Assembly (NCBI RefSeq): GCF_020921035.1
Contig: NC_063153.1
Location: forward strand, 15,004,001 to 15,068,000
DNA length: 64,000 nucleotides
From: Rhodamnia argentea
Taxonomy: Eukaryota; Streptophyta; Magnoliopsida; Myrtales; Myrtaceae
Direction of reading: 5' to 3'
The position numbers were made by a program, and so were the translations under genes. The notes beneath the pieces were generated by a model, which was given only the letters and a program-made list of their open reading frames with translations, made no database searches and was not told where the DNA came from. Positions within the stretch are counted from its first letter, which is position 1. Every line of letters begins with the position of its first letter. Below are positions 52,954 to 63,877 of the stretch, one piece after another.

Positions 52954-53733
52954 TATACATTTTCATTGTTCATTAATAAAATATATGTTATATTTGATTT
53001 CAATTTAATTTGAGTATATGATTAAATGCAAAATCTTACTCCCCTAAATATTGGATATCCTTAATAGATAATCAAATGCGTGATTTGATCATGAAACTCT
53101 ATTAATAGAATGTATATTAATATTCTAAATGTCTCTAGTCAATTGTCATTGAGCATTGGAACGCCAATGGTGTTTGAGACTAGCATGTGAGTCAACTAAT
53201 GACCAAGTTTCACGGGTCGTGAATATAGAGATATAAAGTTGATCACATGGAATACATGTTGGAGAACATTGTATTAGACAGACCCGCCATGAGAATACTG
53301 TAGGATTGTTATATAATGTCAGCAGTATTTCTCATCACAACTATAGAGTATAGTCCTTTGACCTGAATCTGTCGTTGTTTCCTAGACGTAGAATGGCATG
53401 CTTTAACATTACCAAACGTCAGCCGTAATCGATGATTATAAAAGTAATGGCTGGGCACGTCATGAATCGTGCTGAGGGATGTGGGTAGACAAGATGGGAT
53501 TTGTCCCTCTCATATAACGAGAGTATGGTATCTTGGCCTCCCGTAGAGTTGAGACTGTGAAATGCATGGCCATGCTCAAGTGAGTTGAGGAGTCAACTAC
53601 TTGGTTTGATAGTCTAGCTGTGGTATTGGGGAGAATGAGTTTGAGCTATATAAGGATGATACTTGTCCTGCCTTATGCTTAACTCGGACATCAAGTGACA
53701 AAGGGACTTAGCTTGTAAGATTGGTTCTAGTGC

Positions 53734-53743
53734 AAGTGAGAGA
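53734..53743 (+). other. Polypurine tract of the copia element
   Basis: AAGTGAGAGA sits one base before the 3' LTR; it is the expected second-strand primer site, similar to the common AAGTGGGAGA. Confidence 0.75.
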
Positions 53744-53744
53744 T

Positions 53745-54494
53745 TTTTAGCGGTATGCCCTAGGAACTAATCAAGGTTGATGCTCTAACATTAGTTGTGG
53801 ATTAGGTTGTGTCAAAAAAACGACATTCACTATACTTAGGTAGTCATAATGTGTTGTTAGAGACCGCTTATGATTTGTGGGCCAAAAAGGGTTTTGAGCA
53901 TACTGCTAATATTTAGTGAACCTACGTGGTCGCACACAATAGCGAACCGAGTTTATATTTTCTCTGTGCCTTAATCTACTTAAGAAGTAGATTTTAATTT
54001 ATTCTCCTATTCTAAATATCTACATGATCGTGCATATTATGAGATAACGATGAAGCGCACAATTGGAGATAGACAGTTTGGCGGGCCCGAATCGCCCGGC
54101 CTCGGTTCTTTTATTACGCATAAATATTGAGGCTATATATATAGACGTGGAAAAACCTTAGATACGTCTATGATAATAAATAAAACACAGAGAATCGTTC
54201 TCTGTTTTTAGATCTTTAAGAGAGTCGAAAATCAAAAGGCAATCAAGGAAGAGGAGCTCCAAGATCTGTAAGCTAGCACTTGGATCGTTGGAGATTTCGG
54301 TTCGTGTGTGTGGATACCGATGGAGGCACAATACTTGGGGCGCTAATCCAAACACAACCGATCGTCAATTTAACTTCGATATGAAAAAGGTACATCTTGA
54401 ACTCCTATTGATTTCAATATACGCATGGATCCTGTCTAGGGTTTCGGTTTAGATTTATATTCCACTGCGTTTTGACAATCTCGAAACCCCATCA
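53745..54494 (+). repeat. 3' LTR of the copia element (750 bp)
   Basis: Partner of 47256-48004, one base longer. Begins TTTTAGCGG (the 5' copy has CGTTAGCGG; the original was probably TGTTAGCGG) and ends ...ACCCCATCA, the canonical CA, directly followed by the target duplication TATTC. Confidence 0.9.
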
Positions 54495-54505
54495 TATTCG
54501 TCATG

Positions 54506-54914
54506 GAAAATTGTCAAAAAATTATAAACTTATTGCATTTTTGTTAATTCAATCCTTAACTTTATAAGTTTGCCATTTTTTTTTCTCAAACGTTTGCCAA
54601 TTGAATTATAAACTTTTTCACTTTTTGCCAATTGAGTCATATTTGCTAGAAATTCCCGACGTAGACACGGGCAATAAAGAAAAAGAACAAAATAAAAGAA
54701 AAATTATAAATTATAAAAAAATATAAAATACTATTCACGTTAGCATCAACCATCATACGTGGTACCACCGATGTCCAAGTTAGCGATTTTCAGTTAAAAT
54801 TGATCAACTATTTTTTATTGGCAAAATATCAAAAGGTTTCAAACTCAATTAGGAAAATCAAAAGGTTATAATTCAATTAACCAAATGCGTGTTAAAGACT
54901 TTTGGACAATTTTT
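54506..54914. mobile_element. TIR-family element, copy D
   Basis: Left end GAAAATTGTCAAAAAATT and ACTTATTGCATTT; right end GACTTTTGGACAATTTT, its inverted partner. Interior phrases CCAATTGAGTCATA, CATCATACGTGGTACCACC and TTAGCGATTTTCAG are shared with copy B at about 24600. It stands 7 bases beyond the copia target duplication. No coding capacity. Confidence 0.65.
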
Positions 54915-55017
54915 GCCTTTCTTATAAAAAGGAGATTAGATTAGATCAGAATTATACTTGTCTTGACTACTAAAACCCTAGTTTCTCTTTGTGGAAAAAA
55001 AAAAAAAGGTTTGAATC

Positions 55018-55567
55018 TAGGGGTGTGCAACCGGACCGGATTTACTCGGTAGCCGGATCGGCCCATCGGAAAAACAGGATCGAGAATCGGTTCTTGTTCA
55101 AACCGGTCCAAGAACCGGTTTCAATTTTTGGGAACCGGTTGAAACCGGTTCGGTTTCCGGTTCTAGGTGAAGACCCACCCGGTTTTAGAACCGGTTTGTA
55201 GCTCCTGTTTTGAAAAAAAAAAAAAAAAAAACTTATCTAGCTTGCCAACCTTACCTCACCTCATTTGTTTCGTGTTTCCCAAGGCCATCACGTTGTGCTC
55301 TCTCTCTCATTGTCGCCACAATCGGATCATTTCATCGATACTCATATTATTTTGATGGAAAAAATGAAAAAAAAAAAAGGAAAACAGATTTCCGAGTAGA
55401 CTTTGGAATCGAACCGAAAAACATGATCGGTTTCAAAACGGGTTCCAAGACAAACAAAGTAGGTTCTCGGTTTTAAAAACCGAGAACCGATTATAACAAG
55501 ATTGATTTCAAGATCGGTTTCAGGGTCTTGATCTGAACCCTATCCATCCGACCTATGCTCACCATTA
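55018..55567. mobile_element. hAT-like non-autonomous element, 550 bp
   Basis: Flanked by the perfect 8-bp duplication TTTGAATC (55010-55017 and 55568-55575). Left end TAGGGGTGTGCAACCGG; right end on the minus strand TAATGGTGAGCATAGG, a partial inverted match (9 of the first 12). Subterminal DNA is full of AACCGGTT, GAACCGG and GGTTTC units, like the element at 24045. Interior AT-rich, no transposase frame. Confidence 0.82.
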
Positions 55568-55667
55568 TTTGAATCCACTCGTGGTCGATTTCAATCTAAG
55601 GTACCGCCAGCACTTAAAACTCTCTTTTGAGAAAGAAAGAAAAGAACAAGAACGACACGTGAAGACA

Positions 55668-55811
55668 TGTCCGCTGATCGTACGAATGGCCTAGAGTTAA
55701 TCCCATCAACATCGCTTGCTTGGCTGCAAGAAGCCCACTTGTCCGCAGATCGTACGAATGGCCTAGAGTTAATCCCATCAACATTGCTTGCTTGGCTGCG
55801 AGAAGCTCACC
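55668..55811. repeat. Tandem duplication, two 72-bp units
   Basis: Units start at 55668 and 55740 with TGTCCGC(T/A)GATCGTACG and differ at only a few bases. The unit length is a multiple of three, and on the minus strand both units are open in one frame running 55892-55614, giving a 24-residue repeat that contains LLAAKQAMLMGLTLGHSYD. I do not recognise the protein. Confidence 0.85.
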
Positions 55812-56420
55812 GTTTTGCTTGAACGACATGATACTCGGACGGGGTCTACATTGTCCAGGACGAAACCTCGTGCTCGGCAAACGACGAAACACTGATCGAC
55901 CTTATTCCTTGGCGGGCACACAACGAAGCTGTCGAAATCCTCTTCAGTAGATGGGGCTAAATTAACCAGTACAGATCATGCACATAAGCTGCAAAATGTA
56001 CTTCGACACCGCCTTTTGTAAGTAATATAAAGTGTCGTTTTACTCGAGAGACTCGTAAAGCAATCGATCTATACCTCATCAGAAGAATCTCAATCCTTTT
56101 GCCGCCATAAGGACCGGCACCAGAAAAGCCATGTGAATGTGACGACAACACACATTTTGAGTAATATTCATCAATATGGCATATGCAACAGGTTGAAACA
56201 AGTTCTTACCTTGATAAATTACAAATGTCAAGAGAAGGTGCTTAATTTTCGGCAGCTGAAGCGAACAACCTACCAATGTTTTGAACAGACATAATACAGA
56301 AATTCTCCTCAGTGTTAGACCAAATGTCCTCTCACAGCCCAGAAGAAAAAAAAGATCCTGCTTCTCGGCTTCTAAGTACAATGGTTTCAAGTAAATGTGC
56401 AAACACTTTCGCGGTTTTGC
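55812..56420. other. METTL5 3' flank, nothing further recognised
   Basis: Probably the 3' UTR of the METTL5-like gene nearest 56420; the rest has no gene that I can support. Confidence 0.4.
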
Positions 56421-59015
56421 CTAAGCTCCTTGTGGTACAAAGCGCCAGAGGTCCACAGCAATGTCCACCTCCCTTTTCTTGTGAAACTTGTACATTTGAG
56501 GCACATCATACCGAAGCTGTGGAACATGAAATGAAGAACACCAGAAATGAAATGCCGCATCAAACAAAGTAGATGCATTCTCAGACAAGAACGCAAGTAA
56601 ACAAAACACAAAAACAGAGTGGCATTGAATTTTGGAACAGAATTAATGCGAAAGCAAATTCATACCTCACACAAAACTTCAGCACTGCCAGCATTGAAGT
56701 CCCGCAGCGCTGCCTTCTTGACATGCTGCCATCATAGTAAAAAAGATGATAAGCATTGCCCCATTATGGAAGACAGATGTATTAATAGACAAACAAAAGC
56801 GGCTAAACCCTTACCAAAAAAAAAACAAAAGCGGCTAAACCTCAGGCCCTCCCTTAACAGAAAATAGACAATATACGGCAGGTTTTCATGAGCTTACAAG
56901 TCAGATCTCACCAATAAACCATAACAAGCTCTCCATCACAAGCTGGGAAAACAATAATCTTTAAACATGATGGGGCCCTCAACACGCACCTGGTACCATT
57001 AAATAACTGGACCACCAAATATAAATAAACCAGGACAATATTACTGACCCACTTCACGTGTCATGATAGTGAGAATCAAGGTCAAGACATTCACTATGCC
57101 CACAATGAGGAAATTGTTTAGAAGTTTGTTGCAGCACAAGCTGATGCCCATCCCTTGCAGTACAAGATAATGCCCATCCCCTCACCTCACCACTGGATCC
57201 GCCGACAAAAATAAAAATAAAAGCCCATACCCACATATACTTCCTAGTTTTGAGAATACTGACACCTTGTATATACTCAGGTGCTACCATTCAGAAATTT
57301 AAGAAGCATAAAAAACAATGCATTTCAAGTTTTGTCTGTTCACTGAAAATTTCTAGTTTCCGATCGAAGAAAACAGAAAAATGGCCAAGAGTTGCACTTG
57401 TTAGACCTGGCTTGTCTCCAAAATTTTAAAAACTGAAAACAGTCTATCAAAACATATGATGTTCTCTCTTTAGTTTCCAAACTAGAATAAACAGGAAATT
57501 GGAATTACCGAATATTAATAATAGTTTATTGATGTTAAACTACAACATAACTAGTATTTTTTCAAGATCATCAGTGAAAGGAAAGCTGAAGAATATTCTT
57601 TGGAACCAAATTCTCGAGCAATGTGACTAGTTAAACCACAACCACATGCAAGAGATGGCTTGATCATGTCATGCTGATGAAAGACAGTAATTTCCAAGGC
57701 CATTCTACGGAGCTTCTTAGAATGACCCAGGCCTACCAAGATAAGCCCAGAACAACAATCTGGTTGAATGGGCCAGATTGGAAATTTACGCTTGAATCAG
57801 GACTTTGACGCTATTCCTGCCAATATCTGGTTTCATAAAAAACTGGCAGGCTTGAATAAATAGCAAGGAAAGTTTAATTGCAAGTCCGTTCCGACCAGTA
57901 CATCTCCAAATAAATCCACACAGGGATATACAGGGAGGTGAAAAAAAAGTGTGTTGAAAGCTAGTGTGTAAATGAAAAAACACATGAATGCAAAGTGGAA
58001 GCTTCCAAAGAAAAATTAAAGGGCGATACTTACTTCTCTTGTTGATGTTTTATGCAACGAATAAACTGCTTGAGAGGCAACCTGGTGTCAAAAGTAACAT
58101 ATCAATCCATATTTGTATACAACAGCAATAATCAAGAAACAATCTGTTTGCTTACCGCAAGAGCCATTCTGAGAAACTCCATGTCCGCCCCTTTTTTCCG
58201 GGTACCAAAAGGAGGATTCATTACGACAGTATCAACAATCTCGCCTACAAAAAGAACAGAATTGTGATGGTCATTATATACTGCTTGAAGTCATGTGGAT
58301 TAGCCACTATGCAAGTTTGGGAAACACATATTTCCAGGGCATGAACCAGACACCAATGATTAAGAATATAATTGAGAACATGATCAGTGAAAAAGAAGCA
58401 ATGGCACAGAAGATTAAATATAGCACCTGGGTAAATTAGTTACTTTGGCGCCTCGTTGCATGCTAAGTTCCATACCGAACATTTACAACACAAGAAATCG
58501 TGAACACCTTCGACCAACAAGCCATATATGAAATGCATCAATTCATGGATGGTTCATTTCATGAAGTAATAGCATCTCCACTTGCCAGCTAAACCCAACA
58601 ACTTTCCACACATCTGACATTTTGCAAAAATGCCTCTGCTAAATTGTGATAATACAACCCTAATGTCCACGATCCTTATGGTGGTAAAGGATGGAAGTAA
58701 GATTAGATACATCTCCAGTACATATCACATGAAATGTGATCTCATTTATCATTAATCCAGTATGGCAACAATTCCTGTCAACTGACAAGCAAGAACTAAG
58801 CAAAGGGCATGCGAGGGCTTTGCCTTTTTCTGCCTAATCACCATTACGTGAACTGACACATACGTATCCACATACAGGACCTCACTATCTTTTGAAAGTA
58901 TGGCTGTAGGACAAGAAAAATGGAAGTAAAAGAAAGAAAAAGATCCAGCAAATCGAAATGGTACTTCTCATATACGATTACTTTTGATGAGTTGCATATT
59001 CAGTAAAGATCATTG

Positions 59016-59075
<60 letters not shown>

Positions 59076-60452
59076 ACTCATTGATTTATCTTATTTGAGC
59101 TAGAGGTACAGTCTCTTCTTATTCTATATTTGCACGATGCAAACTACCAAGAATTCGCATGCTTTGCTTCAAAGATAAATGCTTTCATATTCCACTTCCA
59201 CTTTATCCCAGATTTGACTTGTAGATATCACTGTGTGAAGTGTGATAATGATGAGAATCGAGAAGGCAATGCGTTGACCCGGAAAGATAGTGCACTGAGT
59301 AGGATGAAAGAGAAAAAGCAAAGTGATGCCAGGACATAACAAATTCCATGAAGCAAGGTATTTTACCCCTAAAATCCAAGTTCCTGAGATCACATTGAAC
59401 CAAGTTCAATTCCACCTGCACAAGCATTTAAACATTAGATGCAAATTTACATCACTTACTGACTAATTAGCCAGTTGCTAGTTCTAATCAATGTTCCATA
59501 TAAGTTCTTAATTGTGATTGAACAAAACCCACAGCTAAAATTCATTCTGCTCAGGCCAAAACAATAGAAAGAAATGCGAACAGCTATTAAAAAAACATTT
59601 GTCTTTCCTCTTAGGTACATCAGTGAAGAGTTAAGAGGACTGTTCCACTGACAAGCAAAGCAAAATTCAAAGTCCTTAGAAGCCAAGGTAAAGAACCTGC
59701 ACTCTGCACATGAACCATGCTAACTGAGCAAAAGCTATCCTTACTGATTAGAACTGGTACCTCAAGCTCCTGTGCATTCATAGACGCGATTTCAAGAGAC
59801 TGAGAATCGACATCAATCCCGACGACATGCCTGTCCACAAATAATTAAGAAAAAAGAGGACGACATACGACTCATGAGATCATCACTCCAACAGGGGTTC
59901 ACTTTAAACTAGTCGCCCAATTCAAGAACACAAAACATAGAAAGGATGAGTCGCCTCGAAATGGGTCCCAATACAATTACAACGAAAGAAAGGATAGCCG
60001 AGACACTCACTCTGCCCCTAAGAGAGCCGCCGCAATACCCAAAGTACCACAACCACATCCGAAATCAGCTACGACTCTTTCGCTCACATCTCCGAACGAA
60101 TTCTCTGCCTAACAATGGACGAAAAAAAGAAAAAGAACCATGCATCAACAATCAAGAACTCGCCCATAGCGATGAACGACCAAAACAAGAGAGGCGGATG
60201 AGATAATACAGTGTAAAGCATGCGAGAAGCAATGTGAGGTCCGGTTGGGTACTGTTCCAGCTCCACCTGCAACAACGACGACGACGACGAAAGCCCACGA
60301 AGATGCTCAGAAATCGCTTACTCTGTACGGTATCAACATGCGTATGTGGAACTTTGACAGTACTCTAGAGAGAGAGAGAGAGAGTGAGAGACCTTTGGGT
60401 TGGAGAACTGTTGAAGATCGCCCAGGAGACCTTCCAATTGCTTCAGTTTCAT
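56421..60452 (-). CDS. METTL5: METTL5-type 18S rRNA N6-adenosine methyltransferase
   Basis: SAM-dependent enzyme; the human orthologue, with TRMT112, makes m6A in 18S rRNA. Nine exons on the minus strand: 60452-60393, 60266-60210, 60108-60011, 59830-59761, 59415-59367, 58244-58156, 58081-58034, 56725-56666, 56516-56421; 208 aa (human 209). MKLKQLEGLLGDLQQF and LEQYPTGPHIASRMLYT open the protein. SAM motif I is VVADFGCGCGTLGIAAALLGA (key Gly at 56, 58 and 60), followed by GIDVDSQSLEIA. The catalytic N-P-P-F is at residues 121-124 (TVVMNPPFGTRKKGADMEF), then AVYSLHKTSTRE, and the C terminus has YKFHKKREVDIAVDLWRF. The exon 3 acceptor was set at TTAG|GCAGAG because the nearby CAG would cause a stop. 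Intron 7 exceeds 1.3 kb. The Arabidopsis orthologue is, as I recall, At4g28830. Confidence 0.93.
59019..59072. repeat. (GA)27 microsatellite in METTL5 intron 5
   Basis: Longest simple repeat of the window, perfect, inside the intron 58245-59366. Confidence 0.95.
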
Positions 60453-60477
60453 TGCAGAATCTCCGCGCGGAAAGCAG

Positions 60478-60494
60478 GAGAGAGAGAGAGAGAG
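60478..60494. repeat. (GA)n run in the METTL5 5' leader
   Basis: GA run on the + strand, CT on the transcript, about 30 bases upstream of the start codon. A second run (60367-60385) lies just inside intron 1. Confidence 0.8.
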
Positions 60495-60499
60495 AATGA

Positions 60500-61116
60500 A
60501 GAACAGAATCCACCTTTTTGCCCTTTATAAAAAAACCCTAATTTGGATTCTGGATTTCTGATTCAAAAAGGGCTAATCTAGTGGAAGGGGAAACTGGAAA
60601 GAGCAGGGATCAAGAGACATATTCTCAGCTGATGCAGGGCCTTGCCATGGCCAGAAGGGCTTTCTGCCTGCTAAAATATAAGCAATGCCATTGTGCTTTC
60701 GTGAATAGATGTTTGATATCCTTTTTATTTTTTCGATTTTATTTATTTTTACTAGGTAAATTTTTTTTGTTAATCTAGTAAACCCAAAAACCTTCATAAC
60801 ATGAAATTGATAGCGTGTGTGTCTTCAGTAATTACCCGAAATCTGTCGGGCGAGAAAGACGGGCACATTCGGAGCGGATTAGTCGGATGTTCAAAGAGTC
60901 GCGCGCGATCTACCGAAATCAAAAAGTAAAAATTGACGACATATAAACTTGCATATAATGCTTTTCATAATTTTTTTTGGAATTTCGATATTGCTTTGAA
61001 TTGGGAAATTGGGAAGGTAATTTTTACTTTTGCTTGATCCAAAACAAACGGGTCTTATCCACATAAAAGTAGCATCATGTAACTAAATTATGTCTTTTAG
61101 GATAATAGGATCGTAG
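60500..61116. other. METTL5 upstream region, no gene
   Basis: AT-rich promoter and spacer; no recognised frame or element before the SINE. Confidence 0.45.
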
Positions 61117-61335
61117 AACTTCTTTCACATACAACCAATGAGACGTCGGATAAGTTGGTGAGATGCCTAGGTCTTAGACAGTTAAATTGATGAGGTCCCA
61201 GATTCGACTCCCAGCGACCGCGTATTGGAGAACTTACCTAGTAGTATTGGCAAAAACTCCCATCACCCCGAGGAATAGTTCATTGCTCGTGGGAAACCTT
61301 GGTTTAAAAAAAAAAAAAACTTCTTTCACATACAA
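61117..61335 (+). mobile_element. tRNA-derived SINE with target duplication
   Basis: Perfect 18-nt direct repeats AACTTCTTTCACATACAA flank the insertion (61117-61134 and 61318-61335). The body 61135-61317 has a degenerate A box (GGATAAGTTGGTGAGA, about 61149-61164) and B box (AGATTCGACTCCC, about 61199) about 45 bases apart, as in RNA polymerase III promoters. It ends in a poly-A tail directly before the second repeat. All hallmarks of LINE-driven SINE insertion are present. Confidence 0.85.
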
Positions 61336-61578
61336 ATCCTAGCCTATTTGGTAGAGATGCGGCCGAATTGCAATTATTCCGTGATATGTGACCAAATTGT
61401 TTAGTATTGTAACTTATATGTATGGTGTTTTTAAGCTAAAGCACTTACAAACTCGTTCGCCGGCAATAATTATTAAAAGCCGGGGTCGTTTTTGTAGGAT
61501 GGTATTGGTTTGTCATGGAAGCATATAAAGTTATATATCAAGGTGAAAAATTATGAACGACGATTCTCAATAATTTAA

Positions 61579-62272
61579 GGCTCTGTGTGTTTCTCGAAAA
61601 ATAAGTCGTTTTTGGAAAATGTTTTGCAGAAAGTCAATTTCCAATAAAATGACTATATTTTTTTATATTTTGCTGTAATATGAAAAATATTTTCTGTTGC
61701 TTGGTATGGAAAATTGAATTCAATTTGCCTCCATGCATTCTATTTAACAATTTTTTTTTCATTTCATTTTTTTATTTTTTATTTATTTTTATGTTTTAAT
61801 TATTTATGTTTTTGTATTTCCTTTTTCTCTTTTCTTTTTTTCCTTTTTTATGTTTTCTTTTTTTTTTTTCTATTATTGTTTTATGTCGATTGCCGGCCAC
61901 GAATTTTGGGGACCGGCCTCAAGTAAGCTCGAGCCCTAGCAAGGCTCAAGTTTGTTGGGATGCTTCGCTTGGTCTCGCTCGAGGCCGGCAACCGCCAAAG
62001 GAGAAGAATAGAAAAGAAAAAAAGAAAAAAATATTTTTTTTGAATTTTGAAAAATAAATAAAAAATGAAAAGAAAGTAAACAAAAATAAAAAAGATGTAC
62101 AAGAGAGGAGAAAAGAAATATGAGGAAAATATTTTACCTACTTTTGAAGGATTTTTTTTTCATGGGAGGAAACTTTTTTTTTTCTAGACTAGATTATTTT
62201 TTGTGAACCAAACACTGAGAAATTCAAAAAATGTCTTTCAGGAAGTTATTTTGCATGAAACTAACAGAGCCC
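61579..62272. mobile_element. TIR element with GGCTCTGT ends, 694 bp
   Basis: Left end GGCTCTGTGTGTTTCTCG then AAAAATAAGTC; right end on the minus strand GGCTCTGTTAGTTTCATG then CAAAATAACTT. The centre is a second, looser palindrome: T-rich text with CTATTATT and GCCGGCC on the left, GGCCGGCAACC and AAGAATAG on the right. No coding capacity. A target duplication is not evident. Possibly two nested elements. Confidence 0.6.
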
Positions 62273-62350
62273 GAGTGTAGGGCATGTATCTACAGAGCAT
62301 CAAGAATAGAAGTACATGTAGTATAAAATATAGGCAATTGTTGTTAAAGA

Positions 62351-62846
62351 GGATAATTGTCCAAAAAGTCTAAAACCTATTATACGATAACCAATTCAAT
62401 TTTAAATCTTTCAATTTTGTCAATTTAGTCCAAAATCTTTTGATAATTTGCCAATTTAACCCTAAATTTTTCAATTGTATCAAATTAATCCTAAATCTTT
62501 TTGAACATTTGTTAATTTAGTCCTAAATTTTTTACAATTTGCCAAAATTAGTCGTTACGGTCAATTTTGGTTGGAAGATCACCGATGTAGATGTCGACCG
62601 GTCACACCGACCATCCAACGTGACGTAATTAACACCGACATAGGCCAGTTTCGCATTTCTAGCCATAGCCAAAAGGAAAAGAAAGAAAAAAAGGAAAAAT
62701 TCACAAAAATTATTCTTGCCAGCGTGGTCACGCTACAGGGGATGACTAGCATCTATGTTTGCCCTCACCAATCATAGCCAATGGCTGACCGACAACCGAC
62801 CAACAGAAATGAGTAAAAAAAAAGGAAGGGAAAAAAATATTAAAAG

Positions 62847-62886
<40 letters not shown>

Positions 62887-63052
62887 CACATCAGCACCGG
62901 CATCAACGTCTACAATTTCCAACCTAAATTAACCAAATAGACTGAATGGATACTAATAATAAAAGGGTTTAAGAGTCAATTGATCCAATTGAAAAGATTA
63001 TGACTGAATTGATACCAATCCAATATGTTTAAAACTTTTTTGGTACTTTTTC
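62351..63052. mobile_element. TIR-family element, copy E
   Basis: Left end ATAATTGTCCAAAAAGTC then TAAAACCTATTAT; right end CAATATGTTTAAAACTTTTT then GGTACTTTTT, inverted partner. Repeated CCAATTTAGTCCTAAA-type phrases fill the left arm. A (TA)n microsatellite lies inside. Confidence 0.65.
62849..62883. repeat. (TA)n microsatellite
   Basis: Perfect TA run inside TIR copy E. Confidence 0.95.
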
Positions 63053-63751
63053 AGCATGTGCCTAATTTTTGTAAAATGAATGAGAAAAAATTGGAATCTT
63101 TACCATCAACTTCAAAAAAATTTAAAAGTGACTCTTTTTTCGTTCTCAATTCCCAATTTTTGAAAAAAAATTCAAAAAATTATATGTGAACATACCCTTC
63201 AATATAAGTCAAATTTTAAAGGTTCTCGGCATTTAAATTAAGAAAAAGTCAAGAAGTATGAGTTGCAAGATTAGAAAAGAAATTAAAAATCACTCCGAAC
63301 ATATCAAAATCATGGCCCCCTCTTTACCACCGCCTCCTAGCCCGTCTGTACTCCAGACTGTCCGAATAGTTATGCCCAGGCCACATCGTTTTGATAAATT
63401 CATGCCTAAGAAAGCTAAACCTTGTCGGTCCTACCGAAGGTAACATCCAGGGAACTAACTGAACAACATTCTACACAAGCCTACAAGAGTTAAAATCCAC
63501 CAGTGACTGAAAAAACAGCTAAGTCTACTCAGTTCTACAGAAGGTAGCATTTCAGCACATCCGTGGAGCAATTTCCTAGCTAGTTTATACAACCTAAGGA
63601 TCTAAAAGCGACCAGAACCAAAAGAGGCAACGTCGCACTTCGTAGATGAGCGGCACAAAAGGCTTTCAGATCAGATCAGATCAGCTAGTGTCCTGATTTC
63701 CTGGGTTGTAACCACCCGCTGCTCAGGAACAAGAACATGCTTGGAGCCAAG
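63053..63751. other. AT-rich spacer and RPB5 3' UTR
   Basis: No gene up to about 63440. The part from about 63450 to 63751 is probably the 3' UTR of the RPB5 gene on the minus strand. Confidence 0.45.
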
Positions 63752-63877
63752 TCACACAACATATCTGTAGGTGACATATCGACCTGCTGTCTCGCTTGGC
63801 CGAATTATTTTCACAACTTGTCCACGCTTCAGCCCGTAATACCTTGCTACTGGATCTGTCACCTGAATACGGGGCAA
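63752..63877 (-). CDS. NRPB5: RNA polymerase subunit RPB5 (RPABC1), last exon
   Basis: C-terminal exon, 41 residues plus stop, of the 24-kDa subunit shared by nuclear RNA polymerases I, II and III. It reads [19 protein letters not shown] followed by [18 protein letters not shown] and RYVV, nearly identical to my memory of Arabidopsis NRPB5 and close to human and yeast RPB5. The acceptor GTTCAG|TTG at 63880-63878 lets the exon begin in phase 0 at the conserved Leu of QLPRIQ. The intact [12 protein letters not shown] ending favours NRPB5 over the diverged NRPE5 of polymerase V. The rest of the gene lies beyond the window. A donor-like CTG|GTAAGT is at 63978/63977, but the 23 bases before it do not read as RPB5 to me. 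Confidence 0.9.
   Translation of the reverse strand: MPRIQVTDPVARYYGLKRGQVVKIIRPSETAGRYVTYRYVV

Larger units (their letters stand above)
47251..54499 (+). mobile_element. Ty1/copia LTR retrotransposon, nearly complete, defective
   Basis: Bounded by the 5-bp target duplication TATTC (47251-47255 and 54495-54499). Element body 47256-54494, about 7.2 kb: 5' LTR 47256-48004, primer site 48006-48017, one long coding frame 48985-52953 in copia order (gag, protease, integrase, reverse transcriptase, RNase H), a weak polypurine tract 53734-53743, 3' LTR 53745-54494. The coding frame has ten in-frame stops, so the copy cannot make its own proteins. By eye the first 230 aligned LTR bases differ at roughly one in twelve to fifteen, which means an old insertion. 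I do not assign a copia lineage. Confidence 0.92.

Noticed and set aside
61190..61215. tRNA gene suggested by a B-box-like sequence
   Set aside because: No cloverleaf can be formed; poly-A tail and 18-nt duplications show it is a SINE.
61800..62100. Phe- and Tyr-rich frames that look like membrane proteins
   Set aside because: They are poly-T/poly-A text inside a TIR element.
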